A stretch of DNA of 14,309 nucleotides from CBFGTA01 sp965651595 (GTDB lineage Bacteria > Actinomycetota > Actinomycetes > S36-B12 > UBA10799). The position numbers were made by a program, and so were the translations under genes. This document shows positions 13,901-14,309 of this stretch, one piece after another (position 1 is the first letter of the stretch; every line of letters starts with the position of its first letter). The stretch is from contig CBFGTA010000057.1 of the NCBI GenBank assembly GCA_965651595.1, positions 1-14,309 on the forward strand, in the 5' to 3' direction. Below the pieces are notes generated by a model, which had not been told where the DNA came from, did not search any database, and saw nothing but the letters and a program-made list of their open reading frames with translations.

Positions 13901-14309
13901 CTCGACTGGTAGCGATTTTGATCCGCCACCGGAGCGCGCGTGGGCGGTCATTAACACGTCTGCCCTCGCTAACAATGTGCGAAACCTGCGGGAAAGGGCT
14001 CCGGACGCGGCCATGTTGGTGGTCGTCAAAGCTGATGGATACGGCCACGGGTTACACGCTGCTGCCGCGGCGGCCCGCACGGGGGGAGCCGAATGGCTCG
14101 GTGTCGCCCTGCTCAGTGAAGCCTTGCAGCTGCGCGCTGCCGGAGACACGGGCCGGATCTTGGCTTGGCTACCTGTCCCGCAGGATCCGATTGCTGAATG
14201 TGTCCGACAACAAATCGACCTGAGTATCGGGGATCCGTGGATGCTCGATGCCATTGTGTCCGCAGTGCGGACGGTGGGGGTGGCGGCCCGTGTGCATCTG
14301 AAGGTTGAC
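13893..14309 (+). CDS. alr: Alanine racemase, N-terminal part (3' end outside the window)
   Basis: Alanine racemase is PLP-dependent and makes D-alanine for peptidoglycan. The window shows 139 residues of a protein usually near 370. About 15 variable residues precede the fold-type III barrel start WAVINTSALANNVRNLR (17-33). The PLP lysine is K46 in VVVKADGYGHG. GVALLSEALQLRAAG follows. The sequence ends at HLKVD, the first part of the KVDTGMGR motif. The start overlaps the nnr stop by 8 nt (ATG 13893). Two further in-frame starts lie directly upstream at 13887 and 13890, so the exact start is open. Overlap implies translational coupling with nnr. There is no stop codon before the window ends. 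Confidence 0.95.
   Translation, partial: MSSSTGSDFDPPPERAWAVINTSALANNVRNLRERAPDAAMLVVVKADGYGHGLHAAAAAARTGGAEWLGVALLSEALQLRAAGDTGRILAWLPVPQDPIAECVRQQIDLSIGDPWMLDAIVSAVRTVGVAARVHLKVD

Overview
This window is a stretch of actinobacterial core chromosome with every gene on the + strand. It holds the 3' part of secY, then adk, map, infA, rpmJ, rpsM, rpsK, rpsD, rpoA, rplQ, truA, rplM, rpsI, glmM, glmS, an acpS-like gene, nnr, and the 5' part of alr. Gene order, frequent GTG starts, fairly high GC (about 60% by eye), the RpoA start MLIAQRP and the run glmM-glmS-acpS-nnr-alr behind rplM-rpsI all point to Actinomycetota, probably the class Actinomycetia. The genus cannot be given from this sequence. 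S4 is the zinc-knuckle (four-cysteine) form, unlike the mycobacterial form as I remember it.

Layout. (1) 2-910: end of the secretion-translocon gene secY, closing in an inverted repeat that spans its stop codon. (2) 911-2429: adk and map, packed 4 nt apart. (3) 2430-7383: infA, rpmJ, the alpha-operon block rpsM-rpsK-rpsD-rpoA-rplQ, then truA. A good promoter and a leader of about 168 nt precede infA. (4) 7384-9870: rplM-rpsI-glmM behind a second good promoter and a short leader with a GNRA-capped hairpin. (5) 9871-14309: glmS, probably leaderless, then the acpS-like gene, nnr and alr. No gap without a gene exceeds 220 nt.

The first three blocks serve translation, transcription and nucleotide balance: SecY export, adenylate kinase, N-terminal Met removal, IF1, ribosomal proteins, RNA polymerase alpha and tRNA pseudouridylation. 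The last two move into cell-wall supply: GlmS and GlmM make glucosamine-1-phosphate for UDP-GlcNAc, and Alr makes D-alanine for peptidoglycan. Nnr repairs damaged NAD(P)H.

Most of the window is ordinary housekeeping DNA. The clearest anomaly is the gene at the acpS position. It is intact and has a strong ribosome binding site, and its protein aligns end to end with holo-ACP synthase, but it has lost both Mg2+ ligands (Asp8 to His, Glu to Gln) and several neighbouring active-site residues, so it looks like a retained pseudoenzyme. Also notable are one shared -10 element, TAG(A/T)CTG, which occurs four times on the + strand, each time just upstream of a gene and never inside one, and several stem-loops in the spacers. 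I found no mobile element, CRISPR array, tRNA or rRNA.
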